NCBI GenBank assembly: GCA_947652115.1
Contig: OX393568.1
Coordinates: 8,205,175-8,269,174, forward strand
DNA: 64,000 bases
Source: Blastomussa wellsi
Lineage: Eukaryota; Cnidaria; Anthozoa; Scleractinia; Plerogyridae
Direction of reading: 5' to 3'
Shown here: positions 31,078 through 42,033 of the stretch, in pieces
Layout: each line of letters opens with the position of its first letter
How positions within the stretch are numbered: position 1 is the first letter of the stretch
Made by a program: the position numbers and the translations under genes
Notes under the pieces: generated by a model
Databases searched by the model: none
Told to the model about the DNA's origin: nothing
The model's input: the letters and a program-made list of their open reading frames with translations, nothing else

Positions 31078-31406
31078 ATCATTAGAGGTAGATGTTTTGG
31101 GCCTTCAAAGGACTATCCAATTACTAGTAAAATACGCACTTATAATGTACTAAAATCAAAAACACGCATCATAAGAGGGGGTAGGAATAAAAAACGTTTA
31201 ACATATCGCTTGATCAAAAACAGTAGAGAGTATACGTACTCATGATTATTACTGAGGTTACAACCCAACATTATCACTTTAATTTTATTGAAGGGCATTT
31301 CTCAAGGTTTAGTAAACAGATCTTATCGCTTATCAAAATGGAACCTCTGGAGGCAGTATGAACAATTTTCATGAGAAATGAATTGTGAAAAGAATGATTT
31401 CTGAAA

Positions 31407-31480
31407 AGGCGCCGATGGGATTCGAACCCATGACCTCCTGTTTACTAGACAGGCGCTCTAACCAACGGAGCTACGACGCC
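31407..31480 (-). pseudogene. tRNA-Thr (AGT) copy, damaged
   Basis: This paralog of 15159-15232 keeps the anticodon arm and T arm, but the D-arm base A14 (invariant in functional tRNAs and in the A box) is C, and acceptor position 5 is T, leaving a T-G pair. It is probably not functional. Confidence 0.8.
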
Positions 31481-33153
31481 CTGTCTGTGAGGAAACGATT
31501 TTTAATTCAAGTGAACTTTTTTGTTGTCAATAACGTGAATGGTTTATCATAAAATGGCTGAGACTTTCGCCACTACACCGGAGTTCCAGAGACAACAATG
31601 ACTGTGACGAAGCTAAGGGTTTCATTTTACTAATCGGCGGAGAAGCCGGTGCTGATAACACCCGACGGCACTGGACGTATCCGTTGACTGCTGTCACTTG
31701 GTGTCAACAGGTAGTACGTGCGTACGTTGGTCGCTTAGCTTTGCTACTCCTGGAAATCCATGCTGCCGCGCGTCTCTTCAGATCGTCAAAATGTGGTAAG
31801 AACAAAAAAGTGGCACACGAGGTAATAGCCGAGTGTTCACTGATGTTCTTAACACATTTTGACGTCTTTTGTCGGATCTATAACTGAACAGACGCACGGC
31901 AATATATGGAATCTGTCTGTTTTATATAATAAAGAAACGGACTGTAAAAAGCTTGACGTCATCAGTGCGTGTGTCCTTTAATAGATCATAGGTAGGACCC
32001 AATCAAAATTATAACTTATTATATAAACGTTTATCATACCTACCTCCTCTTATGAAGTATTGTTTTTTATTTTTCATCGTAGTACATTACGAGTGCGTAT
32101 TTTAAAAGTTGGTTATTCCTGGAAAGGTTCAAAACATGTACCTTTAATGATCCATGCGATCCACTCTGGACAGTCCACTCTATTTGACTGTCCCCACCAG
32201 TCGGTTCATCAGCTTAATCTAGTCCAGTATAATTTACCTGATCAACATCAAACCCACCCCTCCTCACTCTACCTTAGGTCACTCTGCAGTTCGCTTCAGC
32301 ACTCTCCATTGTTTAATGCTTTAATTCGAGCAATTCAAAGGTAACGGGAATGAATGTCAGAAGCTCTCGTGAAATATTGAAGGCAAAATTATTATTCCTT
32401 TTCTGTAGTGTGCGGTTGAAACATTGATTAATTAGTAAAAAAAAACATTAAAAATACACAGAGGACAAACAAATTTGTTCGGAGTTTACAACTGTTTTGC
32501 AATCACGGCCCAGAAAGGAATTTTTTTTATTCGTCATCCAATAAACCCCTTATATCCTTATAAAGTGACCGATTTTAGACAGCCAGAGTTATGTACGCGT
32601 ATTACTATACCAACCTTTTAGTTTTCAAGTTTTCAGAGAAAGCATGCATGATTGTGGTCCCCGTTGTAGATTGTCAATAGAAAAAAGGGCATTTTACTTT
32701 TGGGGTCCAAAGGAATGGAATGGGCTAGCATAGAATATTAATACGTGGATACCTTTTAACAAAATGTTTTATATGAAATAATGGAATATATTTTGAATTT
32801 AAATTAAATTAGACCAAATTACTGTGTTTTACGTTAACGTTGTGACTAACGACCCCTGTTTACGGGAGTTTCAATACAGTATGCATATATGTATATGTGA
32901 CTGAAAATTTGAACATTTTGTCGATTTCTAATTAATAAACCCTTGATGATTTAGGTCAATATTTATACTAAAGTTAAACTGTTTTATGCTTTTTTTTCAT
33001 TGAATGTAATCATGGTTCTTTGCTATCTTTCTGGTTAGGCGAATCAATCAACTTTTTAGGAATTAATATTGAAGATATGATGCATGATGGTAAACTAAAA
33101 AAAAACGGCCACCTAATGTCATTCATAGAAGTTCACTCGGTGGCGTGGCAGTT
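31481..33153. repeat. Paralogous segment II, right part
   Basis: 31485-31940 and 32815-33153 match segment I. 32040-32345 is an inverted, more diverged copy of 12655-12930, and 32540-32620 resembles 11400-11480 inverted. No gene is seen; short frames have no domain. Confidence 0.65.
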
Positions 33154-33226
33154 GCCTCCGTAGCCTAATGGATAAGGCGTCAGCCTCCTAAGCCGAAGAT
33201 TGCGGGTTCGAATCCCGTCGGAGGTG
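33154..33226 (+). tRNA. tRNA-Arg (CCT), one stem mismatch
   Basis: This matches the other copies except TCAGC for TCGGC in the anticodon stem, which creates an A-C mismatch at 29-41. The internal promoter boxes are unchanged. It may be a weak gene. Confidence 0.85.
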
Positions 33227-33894
33227 AATTAGCTTCCGTTACTATTTTAAAATTGACATTTTTATAAGGACAGTACACTTGGTAATATCTACCCTGGGTG
33301 CCAGAGGCTTTTCATGCGCGGTTTAATTCCGCTTTCGATCTTTGTCTTTATTTTGACCCGCGCGAAAAGCCTCTGGACTAGTCTGAAGTGTCAGAAGACG
33401 TCTGACAATTCAGACTACCTCTGGACTAGAGCGCTATTTCTTTGATTATGCCGATCCACTGACAGGCCTGTTTAAATCAGTTTAGTCCAGATTTTGGACT
33501 AGCGAGCTGATTGGCTTCTAATGAACACCTACGAGATTTTGAATCTAACAGACGCTGCGATTGGTTGCCAAGAACAGCAACGCCGTCGGCTTAGAAAGTG
33601 TCGAACAAACAAGCTTTCAAACAAATCATTATGGCGGCGGTCGAAGTTTCCTCTTCACCCACGGAATCTTTTGAGAGAGCATTACAACAGCAGTGTCCTT
33701 GAAACCTTCGACGGGCCACAGGTAGCCCATACAAGCAGTGCGTATATTTGTATGCTCGACCGAAATATAAAGAAATGTATGGGTATATTGAAAGTGTCCT
33801 ACTATCGAAAACTTATTTCGAGTAATGCCTATTTTTTGGTTGAAATAAACGTGAACTTACCTCAGGTGTTGTTTATTGTCGTTCCTTGGTTCAA
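33227..33894. other. No gene supported
   Basis: A 142-codon plus frame (33521-33949) has no recognisable domain and runs into a foldback repeat at its end, so I do not call it a gene. GTCTGAC and CTCTGGACTAG words recur at 33380-33510. Confidence 0.4.
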
Positions 33895-33997
33895 AATGGC
33901 GAATCTGAGCGATTTTGAGGATTTTGCGTTGATTTTCGCGTTGACCTGAAGCAACAATCAACGCAAAATCCTCAAAATCGCTCAGATTCGACATTTT
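33895..33997. repeat. Foldback repeat
   Basis: Arms of about 39 bases (ATGGCGAATCTGAGCGATTT and its complement) are separated by about 22 bases. Confidence 0.8.
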
Positions 33998-35030
33998 GAT
34001 TGGCATTTCACCACTATCAGCCAATCCGAAATTTGCGTTCCTGGGTAAACGCATAATTCCAAAAAACCCATCCATTAGAGCAGGCGGGATTTCAACTCGG
34101 CTCGTCACCAATCTCTCCACGGCTTTGCCGCTCCGACCACCTCGATTTCAAAGAATAATTGTTAAATATTGTTCACACGTAGCGGACATGTATCAGGGAG
34201 CAGCATAATCACAATAGATGCATACACACGAAAATGCAGCGGCGACAAGTCGCCGAGACATGACGCAACGACACGTCCCCTTGTGTGTACTGGTCATTTT
34301 AAACGCATGCAATACGAATTTTGCAGCAGTTTTGCCTCCATGCCCCTCACATGATCTTCTCGCTTCTACATGTCGCTGCGACATGTCCCTTCATCATGTC
34401 CCCTCGTGTGTAGGCGCCTGGGAGTGCCAACAGCGCGTTCTGAGAGAAATTGAATAAGAGGGAAATATTGAAATTTAATTTGTGTTCTAAAAATGGACCC
34501 CATATGTATGCGCGTTGTGAGACTGGAACTATCCAATAAATGGTCAGATAGAATCCGCTAATAACAAATCAGATTCGGAACATGTTTAAAGTTAGGATTG
34601 GGGCGAGTTCTGATTTATAAAGACTGCTGCGAAACAAGAATTTTTTTTAAGACTGCTCAGTGATCGACTTGGCTACTAACACAAGAAATTCATATCTGCG
34701 AAGATGTATGTGGTCAAAACCGAAAGATCGGTAAAAAGGACAGGATGTTAGCGTGATAGCGGACTCAGCGGTTTGTTGGCCAGAATATTCTGTATGTGGA
34801 ATTGATCAAGTTATTGTTCTAACTTGACCTCTCCAATCATATTTCGTATAGAACTTAACTAATATAAAATACCTTTCGTAATCCTTCCATGATAGATCGG
34901 CGTCCATCACCAACCTTGTTGACAAGGTTACTCTAAAACAAGAGAGACCCTGGAAACAAGGTTGTTGCCGGCCCCAAATTAGATTGGTCAACTGAGCTCC
35001 ATTTTCCTACGCGTTCATTGATTTGGTTGA
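33998..35030. other. No gene seen
   Basis: GCGACATG/CATGTCGC words and CACACGA/TCGTGTG words recur in both orientations at 34205-34420, suggesting a small decayed inverted-repeat element. Nothing else is supported. Confidence 0.35.
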
Positions 35031-35085
35031 AATCCTTGTGAATCGAGTTTTATATCCGGGATATAAAACTCGATTCACAAGGATT
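35031..35085. repeat. Perfect 27-bp palindrome with a 1-base spacer
   Basis: AATCCTTGTGAATCGAGTTT... on the left (35031-35057) is exactly complementary to 35059-35085. Confidence 0.9.
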
Positions 35086-35089
35086 TAAA

Positions 35090-35266
35090 GGCGGTGGCAA
35101 ACGAGGACACATTGTTGCTCATGACGTTTCCTCGCGAGCGCAAACGAGGAAACATTTGTGGCGGACACAAAATAAAATCAAAATTTGTGTCCGCAACAAT
35201 GTTGCGCGAGCGGGCAAACAGGGAGACAGTTGTGTCCGCAATAATGTGTTCTCGTTTGCCACTGCC
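35090..35266. mobile_element. Small TIR element (MITE)
   Basis: Ends GGCGGTGGCAAACGAGGACA and the near-complement of it (ending TCGTTTGCCACTGCC) form terminal inverted repeats of about 29 bases; internal parts are also mirrored (TTGTGTCCGC). The target duplication is unclear. Confidence 0.65.
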
Positions 35267-36928
35267 TGAAAAGCCAGGCGGGCGAGGAATTTTAACATCG
35301 GCGGCGTAAGATGACGAGGTTCTGAACGTAAGAGGCTCGAAAGAGTTGTCTCACTGTTATAGTACTTGTAAAACGATGCAGGACTACAGAAAAGTTGTTG
35401 CGATCATTCGGACAAGGTTTGAATAGATTTAGAACTCTGTTATTGGGTAATACTTTAAGAATGGTTATGACCTCATAGCAGCTACAATGGCAACACCTCA
35501 ACAGTGACAAAAGAACCCCCAAATTTCAGTTTCTGCCAATTATCTTTGAAACTAAGTGGGTGACCGGCCATTTTTATTTCGTTATTTAAAAGATCGCTTA
35601 ATTCTGTATTTTATCTGCCAGTATTAGAAAAATCTGTGCTGTGGAAATTTTATCAGGAGCCATAATCGGGTTGGAAACCGTACGCGCGTGTCATTTCTAG
35701 TATTGGGGTTGTCCCTATGATATGGGACAATTTTGCTATTTTTAGAACAAATTGCGCCATCGCCTGTGGCACTCGCACGTACTCCCACACGGATTTTTGC
35801 GACAACATCTCGCGGAGAAAATGAAACAAAATGGCGTCCAAAAATTACTTCGTTAGTGTAAACTACTTTGTAATTTCTCTCACCAGTTTTCTTTCCAAAT
35901 TTAAATAAAGCCTCAGCTGTGAACTCCCGTGATAGTGACAAAGAACTTGTGAATGATAAAAGTGATTGGGATGTTTGCAGTGACATTCTTTTTGCACAAA
36001 TCCAGTGCCGAAGAAGTGTCGGATATCTCGGACGAGAATCGCGCAGCGCTCAAAACAATGTTTCACAGCGTCACAATATCGAGATACAAGGTATTAAGAT
36101 TACAGCGAAAAGCCAAAAAAAAAGGTTTTTGCTGAAATACAATTTATACCACGCCTGTCTTTCTTTGATTCTTTGTTGTACTAAGTCAGGCTCGTAAGTT
36201 ATCAGATATGGCACTAATTACAGACACTGATCACGAGTAATATGCGAATAGATCCATAAACATCTAACCAGTTTCTTAAATAGTACCCCATGTAAGCTAC
36301 TTGTGTTGCTTCAAAATATATCTTGCAGCATTCTTTCTTTTAATTTCAGTTCTTCTTTCTTGACATGTGATTGTACTTACTTTGTTAGATGACATGGAAT
36401 AATAAAAAACACTGGAATTCTGAAGTTTAGTTTGGTCTTTCTATCAATGTTCAAATTTGTGATGGCTTATTGAAATTTAGAGTCCGAAAAGTAGTGTTTT
36501 TCGAAAGGTTAGGGTTAACCTTGAAACCCGAGGCAAAGCCAATAGGAAGAAAAATTATCGACGGCTTCCGTGAGGCAGTTTTGGCGAGATTAGGCCATTT
36601 TCGTGTGATTTATGGAGCTTCGAGTGTGGACCGTTGGTGGACTAAGTTGCCAGCCTTTCGCTTCGCTTTACTCGTAGGCAAAACCTCAGAAGGTAAACTC
36701 GCCTAAAGTTCTTTAAATCGTCTCCAGGACTACAGAGACATCAAAATAACGTAAGGAAAACACAAGGTAAGTCATTTTTATTTGCATTCTTTTCCACATG
36801 TAGAATTTAGGGCAATTTTTTCCATATAATAATGTCATGTAAATCACATACAACGTATGGGCCGCCTGTGCAGATACTTGCTGACACTCGAATGCGCCTC
36901 AGTCTGTTACTCGTGACTGACGTGACAC
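35267..36928. other. No gene supported
   Basis: A minus frame of 120 codons (35624-35986) and a plus frame of 60 codons starting with a hydrophobic stretch (35953-36135, followed by AAG/GTATTAAG) were examined. Neither shows a known domain or a partner exon. 36470-36706 is an open frame of unknown nature. Confidence 0.35.
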
Positions 36929-36930
36929 TA

Positions 36931-37299
36931 GGGACCTTACGAAACCACGACGGCGACGTCAACAAGGACGTCGCCAAACAAAAGATTTAATGAGCAGAAC
37001 AATAGTCCTGCACGTGCGTTATCCATCTTTGTTCATTTCTTTGGCGTCCTCTGGAAAACAACGACGTGAAATAACTAAATTCTGCGTGGTGTGGAGAACG
37101 TAAACCGCAACGGCAAGTTTTTCATGTTTCTAGTTTGAATTGAATGAGCGCTTAAAAATCCAAGAAGAAACGAGCTCTAATACTGATCATCACACTAAAC
37201 AAATTTTGATAGTGCAGCATTCTAAAGTAGAATTTAAATGCATTTTTTGTGGACGCCACCGTCGGCGTCGCCGTCGCGTTCGTGGTTTCGTAAGGTCCC
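36931..37299. mobile_element. TIR element with TA target duplication
   Basis: GGGACCTTACGAAACCACGA at 36931 is mirrored by the sequence ending GGTTTCGTAAGGTCCC at 37299, both flanked by TA. Inner ends are rich in GACGGCGACG/CGTCGCCGTC. The TA duplication fits a Tc1/mariner-type MITE. Confidence 0.75.
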
Positions 37300-37638
37300 T
37301 ACTGATCATGCAACACGGCGACAACCACGCGGGAACCCACGCAAATGTGCGCGGAATCGCGCGAGTATAGGACATCGGAGGTGGCGAAATTTTTAAATTA
37401 CACAACACAGTTTTTGATCAAACTTTTTTTATTTGAATCAGCGTACTGAATGTTAACCGCATGCAAAAAATCAAGGTAGGTCACCGAGTTAATTTTTGAA
37501 ATAAAAAGAAATGTTTTTCGCACGTTTCATTTCCGGTTTAGCTGATTTCAGATGATATGTAGCGCGCGCATATTTAATGGCGATTTGGATCCAAAGCCGA
37601 CGCGAGCAATGAAAGCGCGCGCGCAGCTGAAAACCCAA

Positions 37639-37705
37639 CCTCGTCCCCAGGACCACCCGCGTGGTGCTCACGACGAAGCACCACGCGGGTGGCCCTGGGA
37701 CGAGG
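37639..37705. repeat. Foldback repeat, CCTCGTCCC ends
   Basis: Arms of about 29 bases (CCTCGTCCCCAGGACCACCC and complement) face each other. The partner segment at 17098-17130 has only the right arm. Confidence 0.75.
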
Positions 37706-39023
37706 TTGCTGAAAACCATTTCGAGCCTGACGCGAAAAAGGAATGCGCGCGCTTATATAGTAACCGAGCGCGAGGGCCGTACTGGGGAATATTGGCCCGA
37801 GGTCGTGGCAGTACAAAAACGACCGAGGACCAATATTCCCCAGTACAGCTCCAGAAAGCTAGGTTAGTAAGTAGTTTATTATATGGCACTCGGGTCGTGC
37901 ATGCTTGTTTAAAATTGACGCACTTTTGATGACTTAAATTCAGAGGTTTTCGCCGTAACGTGTTTTGATACTACGAACAACTCTGAAAGAACAAGCTACC
38001 ACGTTTTTTTAAACATTTGTTTTAATTGGAGTAGTTATATACGTTTTCTTTCCGCAATTATAGTTGCAAATTTTAAATTATCCAATTTACAAAAGGACCG
38101 TTTCTATGGCAAAATCCCGACCAAGAAAACCAATCAGAACGCTCGGATTTCCCTTGCCATATAATAAAATAGGATAACGTCAAAATAAAAAAAAAACCAT
38201 TTCCAATAACAGTCCGCGAAAAATGCGATCCATCCTTGATCTCCACATAATCAGCTTTACAATTTTGAGATTGTTGTACATGAAATGAATGAAATGTTAG
38301 CTGAACCACGTGACCAATCGGACGCTCGATTTTCCACAAGCATTTGACACCATTCGAGTAAGGGCCGCAAATGACACTACGAGGGCGCCAATAAACAATA
38401 ATCCCTCAAAAAGTCATGTTAATACCCTATTGGCGTCATTTTTAGACCCTCGAAAGAAATCTTCGTACGGGCCAGCCATAAAACATGGTCAGAAAATGGA
38501 AAATGCGAGAGTTACCGAGATAGTTGCCCTACCTGTCTACCCCACCCGATGGCACTGCGGGTGGCACTCAAAAATTAGACAGCTTTTTGCGGTACCACCG
38601 TCAAATGAGGGCTGATGAAATTAGCGCGGAAAGTAGCGCGGAAATTTTACATTATAAATTTACCCTTGTCATCGTAATCACCTTCGAATAAGGCGGTGGA
38701 ATAGTTTCATCACCGCTGTTTGTGTTATATTTTTAATCAAGTTTCAGCCTTGTTTCAGCGCTATCTTTCTTTTTGTGTCCCGATATGTATAATCGACTTT
38801 TCAAATTTGTAAGCACAGTATTTATTTCACATTACAATGTGACCACTGATTCACTGACTAATATCCAACATTCAGTCATATTACTGTATCTTAACTCTAG
38901 TATGTGACAGTTTGAATAGTTTGCTCTCCATATTCTTCCAATTTTGAAAAAGAAGAACATCGACAGGCGAACGACCTTGGTGTTAGATCTTGTTTCAATT
39001 TTCGTGTAAAGGCAAATGAAAAT

Positions 39024-39096
39024 GGGGGATTAGCTCAAATGGCAGAGCGCTCGCTTTGCATGCGAGATGTACCAGGATCGCTACCCGGATCCTCCA
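39024..39096 (+). pseudogene. tRNA-Ala (TGC)-like gene, degraded
   Basis: This paralog of 18953-19025 has a better D loop (AATGGCAGAGC) but CCAGG against CCCGG in the T stem and the same C at position 58. Confidence 0.65.
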
Positions 39097-40168
39097 TGAA
39101 TACTTTTGCATTTTTTTCAGACGTCTGCTCTTTCTCCCCAATCTCGGTCACTTGTTCTTCAATTTTTTTTACCGTAAAAATTGGATTTATCGCACAGCTC
39201 CGGAGAAGGACCCACAGGCCTGGCCCGCCGCTGGCGCCCTATCAGCGGCAAGCGACTGCAAACCCGACACTAAAAAAAACGATACAAATACCACTCTACA
39301 AACACAAGGTAATTAAGTGAGGTAGGTTTATCTGGCTTACATGATATCACATTTTGGGATCAAAAGGTGCAAAATTATGTATTTTTTGGAGCATTTCCGT
39401 GATCAATAGAAATTCAACTCGTTGAAAAATACAGTAAATGTAAGGGATCAAATGGTTTGTACTCGACGTCATAAAATTTTAAAATCAGAATTCGCTTGAC
39501 CTGCTAAATTTTTATTGACACCACGTGAAAGAATCCTAAAAAATATAAAGATATTTTGGCTTTATCAACTGGGTTGATAATGTGAATTGACCACCGTAAC
39601 TGACGAGTTTCAAAAGCTGACGTTTCGAGCGTTAGCCCTTCATCGCTCCGACGAAGGGCTACTCGAAACGCCAGCTTTCGAATTTCTTTACAGAGGCCAA
39701 TTCACATTATCAACCCAGTTGAAACCCGGTTTGCTAAAAGGTCACAACGTGAGCTTGGGCTGCCTGTGGTTGAATTTTCAAGATTTCCGCCGTACGTGAC
39801 ATCGTGACAAAGCTTTCGTGCTTGAAGGAAAGGTCTTTTCTTAAGATTTTTGCAGTTTCTACAGTTCAAGTATTGGGGAAGATGTTAATGTGTATATACA
39901 TTAGCTGGGAAGGAAAGAGCAATCGCTTTCACGGCAAAAGTGGGCGTCGAATGTTTTCTTTGATTTCCAGTCGCCGTATTGGTGTCCCTCAAAGGGAAAC
40001 CAAGATGGCGTCTCCATACTGAGCTCTATAAATTTACGTGAAATGATTCGGCAAATAACTTAAGAATGGTGTACCGCACAGTTTGCTAAAAAAAAGTGCA
40101 GAGGGATTGGCTGCAAACAGTTTCTTCAAATGACAACATTTTAAAATTTCTATCTTTATCCTGCGGAG

Positions 40169-40240
40169 TCCTCGGTAGTATAGTGGTGAGTATCCCCGCC
40201 TGTCACGCGGGAGACCGGGGTTCGATTCCCCGCCGGGGAG
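40169..40240 (+). tRNA. tRNA-Asp (GTC)
   Basis: A complete 72-base tRNA: acceptor TCCTCGG/CCGGGGA (one T-G pair), D arm TAGTATAGTGGTGAGTA, anticodon loop CTGTCAC with GTC, T arm CGGGG-TTCGATT-CCCCG, discriminator G. TTTTT follows at 40244. Confidence 0.96.
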
Positions 40241-40512
40241 GTCTTTTTAGGCGACTTTAATGTTTATTTTTGGTTTTGTATTTTCTGAGGCAATTTTTTT
40301 CTTGCGATCAATTTTCACGGTGTTAGGAGAAAGTCTGTGTTAATCATTTTGGAAAATTAACAGAAAAGAACAACGTAAGCAAAAACAAAAACACGTTGCT
40401 GCTAAAACATTACTGAAGAAAATGAAGTTACTGTTCACAAGCAATCATCAGTAATCAACCAAAACGAAACTGACGAAACTCACTTGTAAATAAAAGCAAA
40501 CGAGCAAAACTA
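40241..40512. other. Spacer, no gene seen
   Basis: The right half resembles 50330-50432, the 3' flank of the tRNA-Asp at 50433, so the tRNA-Asp copies moved with flanking DNA. Confidence 0.4.
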
Positions 40513-41247
40513 ACTCCCCGGCGGGAAAAATCGAACCCCAGTCTCCCGCGTGACAGGCAGTGACACCTAGGCCCGGTTCAAACGTCGAACTTTACATGTG
40601 CCGAATCTAATAATTTGGTTCGGCACATGTAAGGTTCGACGTTTGAATCAATTAGGTTCGACAGATTTGTATTTGGGTCGACCTGCCGTTCTATTCGACA
40701 GGGCTTGTCGAATAGAACGGCAAAAGATCGACTTCGTTTCATACGTCGGTCTTTACCTGTGCCGAACCTAATGCATAAATTATGCTAATGTATTTCTTGA
40801 TATAAGAGAGTTTGTGATTGGCGAGTGAGTTGTCAAAAACGCGGTCGTGCATGAAATGGCGCGACATAACACTGGACCGCAAAAAACATAGCCAGAGTTT
40901 AGCGGACACAATTCGCATATGCGTCTAGACCAAAATAAAACAAAATACAAGGCTAGAAACTAAAGTCACTAGTTAAAGTTACAGTCTAAACGATACTGAA
41001 GAAATTTGACCGAAGCCTGGCGACCACATTACAAGTACGATCTTCAAAAAGTGTTGTTTGTGTTTTTTTATAAAGCAACAGAGATATGCGGTCCCATTAT
41101 ATTGTAGAGTACAGTGAAGAGTATTTATTTCGTTCAATAAATTGTACAACTGGAAAATTCACCGTTTTCCTCTTAGCCGATATTGAGTTCGGCACATGTG
41201 AAAGTTCGACGTTTGAACCGGGCCTTAGCACTATACTACCGAGGATA
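40513..41247 (-). pseudogene. tRNA-Asp copy split by a MITE
   Basis: The 3' half (40513-40566, with GCGTGACAGGC anticodon arm) and the 5' half (41228-41247, CACTATACTACCGAGGA) of a minus-strand tRNA-Asp flank a 655-bp element inserted in the D arm. The T stem also carries extra A bases. Confidence 0.85.
40570..41224. mobile_element. Harbinger-like MITE inside tRNA-Asp
   Basis: Terminal inverted repeats start GGCCCGGTTCAAACGTCGAA and extend about 40 bases (ACATGTGCCGAA); flanking triplets are CTA and TTA, an imperfect TWA duplication. Internal inverted copies of GTGCCGAACCTAAT and TGCCGTTCTATTCGACA suggest earlier nesting. No frame encodes a transposase. A relative lies at 60680-61394. Confidence 0.8.
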
Positions 41248-41324
41248 CCACGTGGTGAAAGTAATAAATTCAGCAAACACAATAGTTGGCTGGATTCCCG
41301 TCCTCGTCACCCGTTCAGGCGCTA

Positions 41325-41550
41325 AATCATGTACTCGACGTCATAAAATTTTAAAATCAGAATTCGCTTGACCTGCTAAATTTTTATTGACACCACGTGA
41401 AAGAAATCCTAAAAAATATAAAGATATTTTGGCTTTATCAACTGGGTTGATAATGTGAATTGACCACCGTAAAGAGATTCGAGAGCTGACGTTTCGAGCG
41501 TTAGTCCTTCGTCGGAGCGACGAACGAGTTTCGAAAGCTGAGGGCTAGGG
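41325..41550 (-). repeat. Solo PLE terminal repeat
   Basis: This matches 24750-24940 and 39450-39620, with the hammerhead-like motif at 41488-41515 (here with one more change, GGACT for GGGCT). Confidence 0.7.
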
Positions 41551-41817
41551 TCCATTGTTACTGTTGTTTATTTATCATATTTCAGCCAATATTGTACACC
41601 CCCCTCCGGTTAGCCTACTGTGGCACTATAAAGTTTTAAAATTTTAATGTTTGATTGGCTGGGCCTCGGTGGTGTGTAGTCTCCGGTGCGATTCCTGTAT
41701 TTAGCTGCGCGTATTCACTCGCTCCCCGCCACCACCCCCGCTTCAGTCGCTGTTTGAACTGCGGATGAAGATGAACGTGACGTGAGAACGAGAAAAAAAA
41801 TTCAGAGCTTCAACGGG

Positions 41818-41866
41818 ATTCGCGATACCGGTGCGATGCTCTACCAACGGAGCTTCGAAGCCATAC
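41818..41866 (-). pseudogene. tRNA-derived fragment
   Basis: The minus strand reads GAAGCTCCGTTGGTAGAGCATCGCACCGGTATCGCGAATCCCGTT, an A-box-like D arm fused to the end of a T arm with the anticodon region shortened. The same family appears on the plus strand at 41947-41970 (5' half) and 44022-44076 (3' half). Confidence 0.5.
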
Positions 41867-42033
41867 ATTGCTAGCGAGGTCAATTTTGTGAATTCATATT
41901 TCGTAGTAAATGTTTCATATGTTTGCTCACTCGCTCCCAATGTATGGCTTCATAGCTCAGTTGCTTGGTCTCTGGAGATCTGGAGGGGGCTGCACAATGT
42001 ACGAGGCAGCGAGGCATGCGAGCCATGCGTAGT

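Larger units (their letters stand above)
37313..39720. repeat. Paralogous segment IV (partner of segment III)
   Basis: This aligns with 16757-19092 and then with 24451-25045, giving the empty site for YR element 2 at about 39155. It holds the hairpin 37779-37846, a second hairpin at 37639-37705, a tRNA-Ala-like copy and a PLE terminal-repeat foldback at 39555-39720. Confidence 0.8.

Noticed and set aside
33521..33949. 142-codon plus-strand gene
   Set aside because: No domain, no splice support, and its end lies in a foldback repeat.
35624..35986. 120-codon minus-strand frame
   Set aside because: No recognisable domain, no signal peptide, and no matching splice sites.
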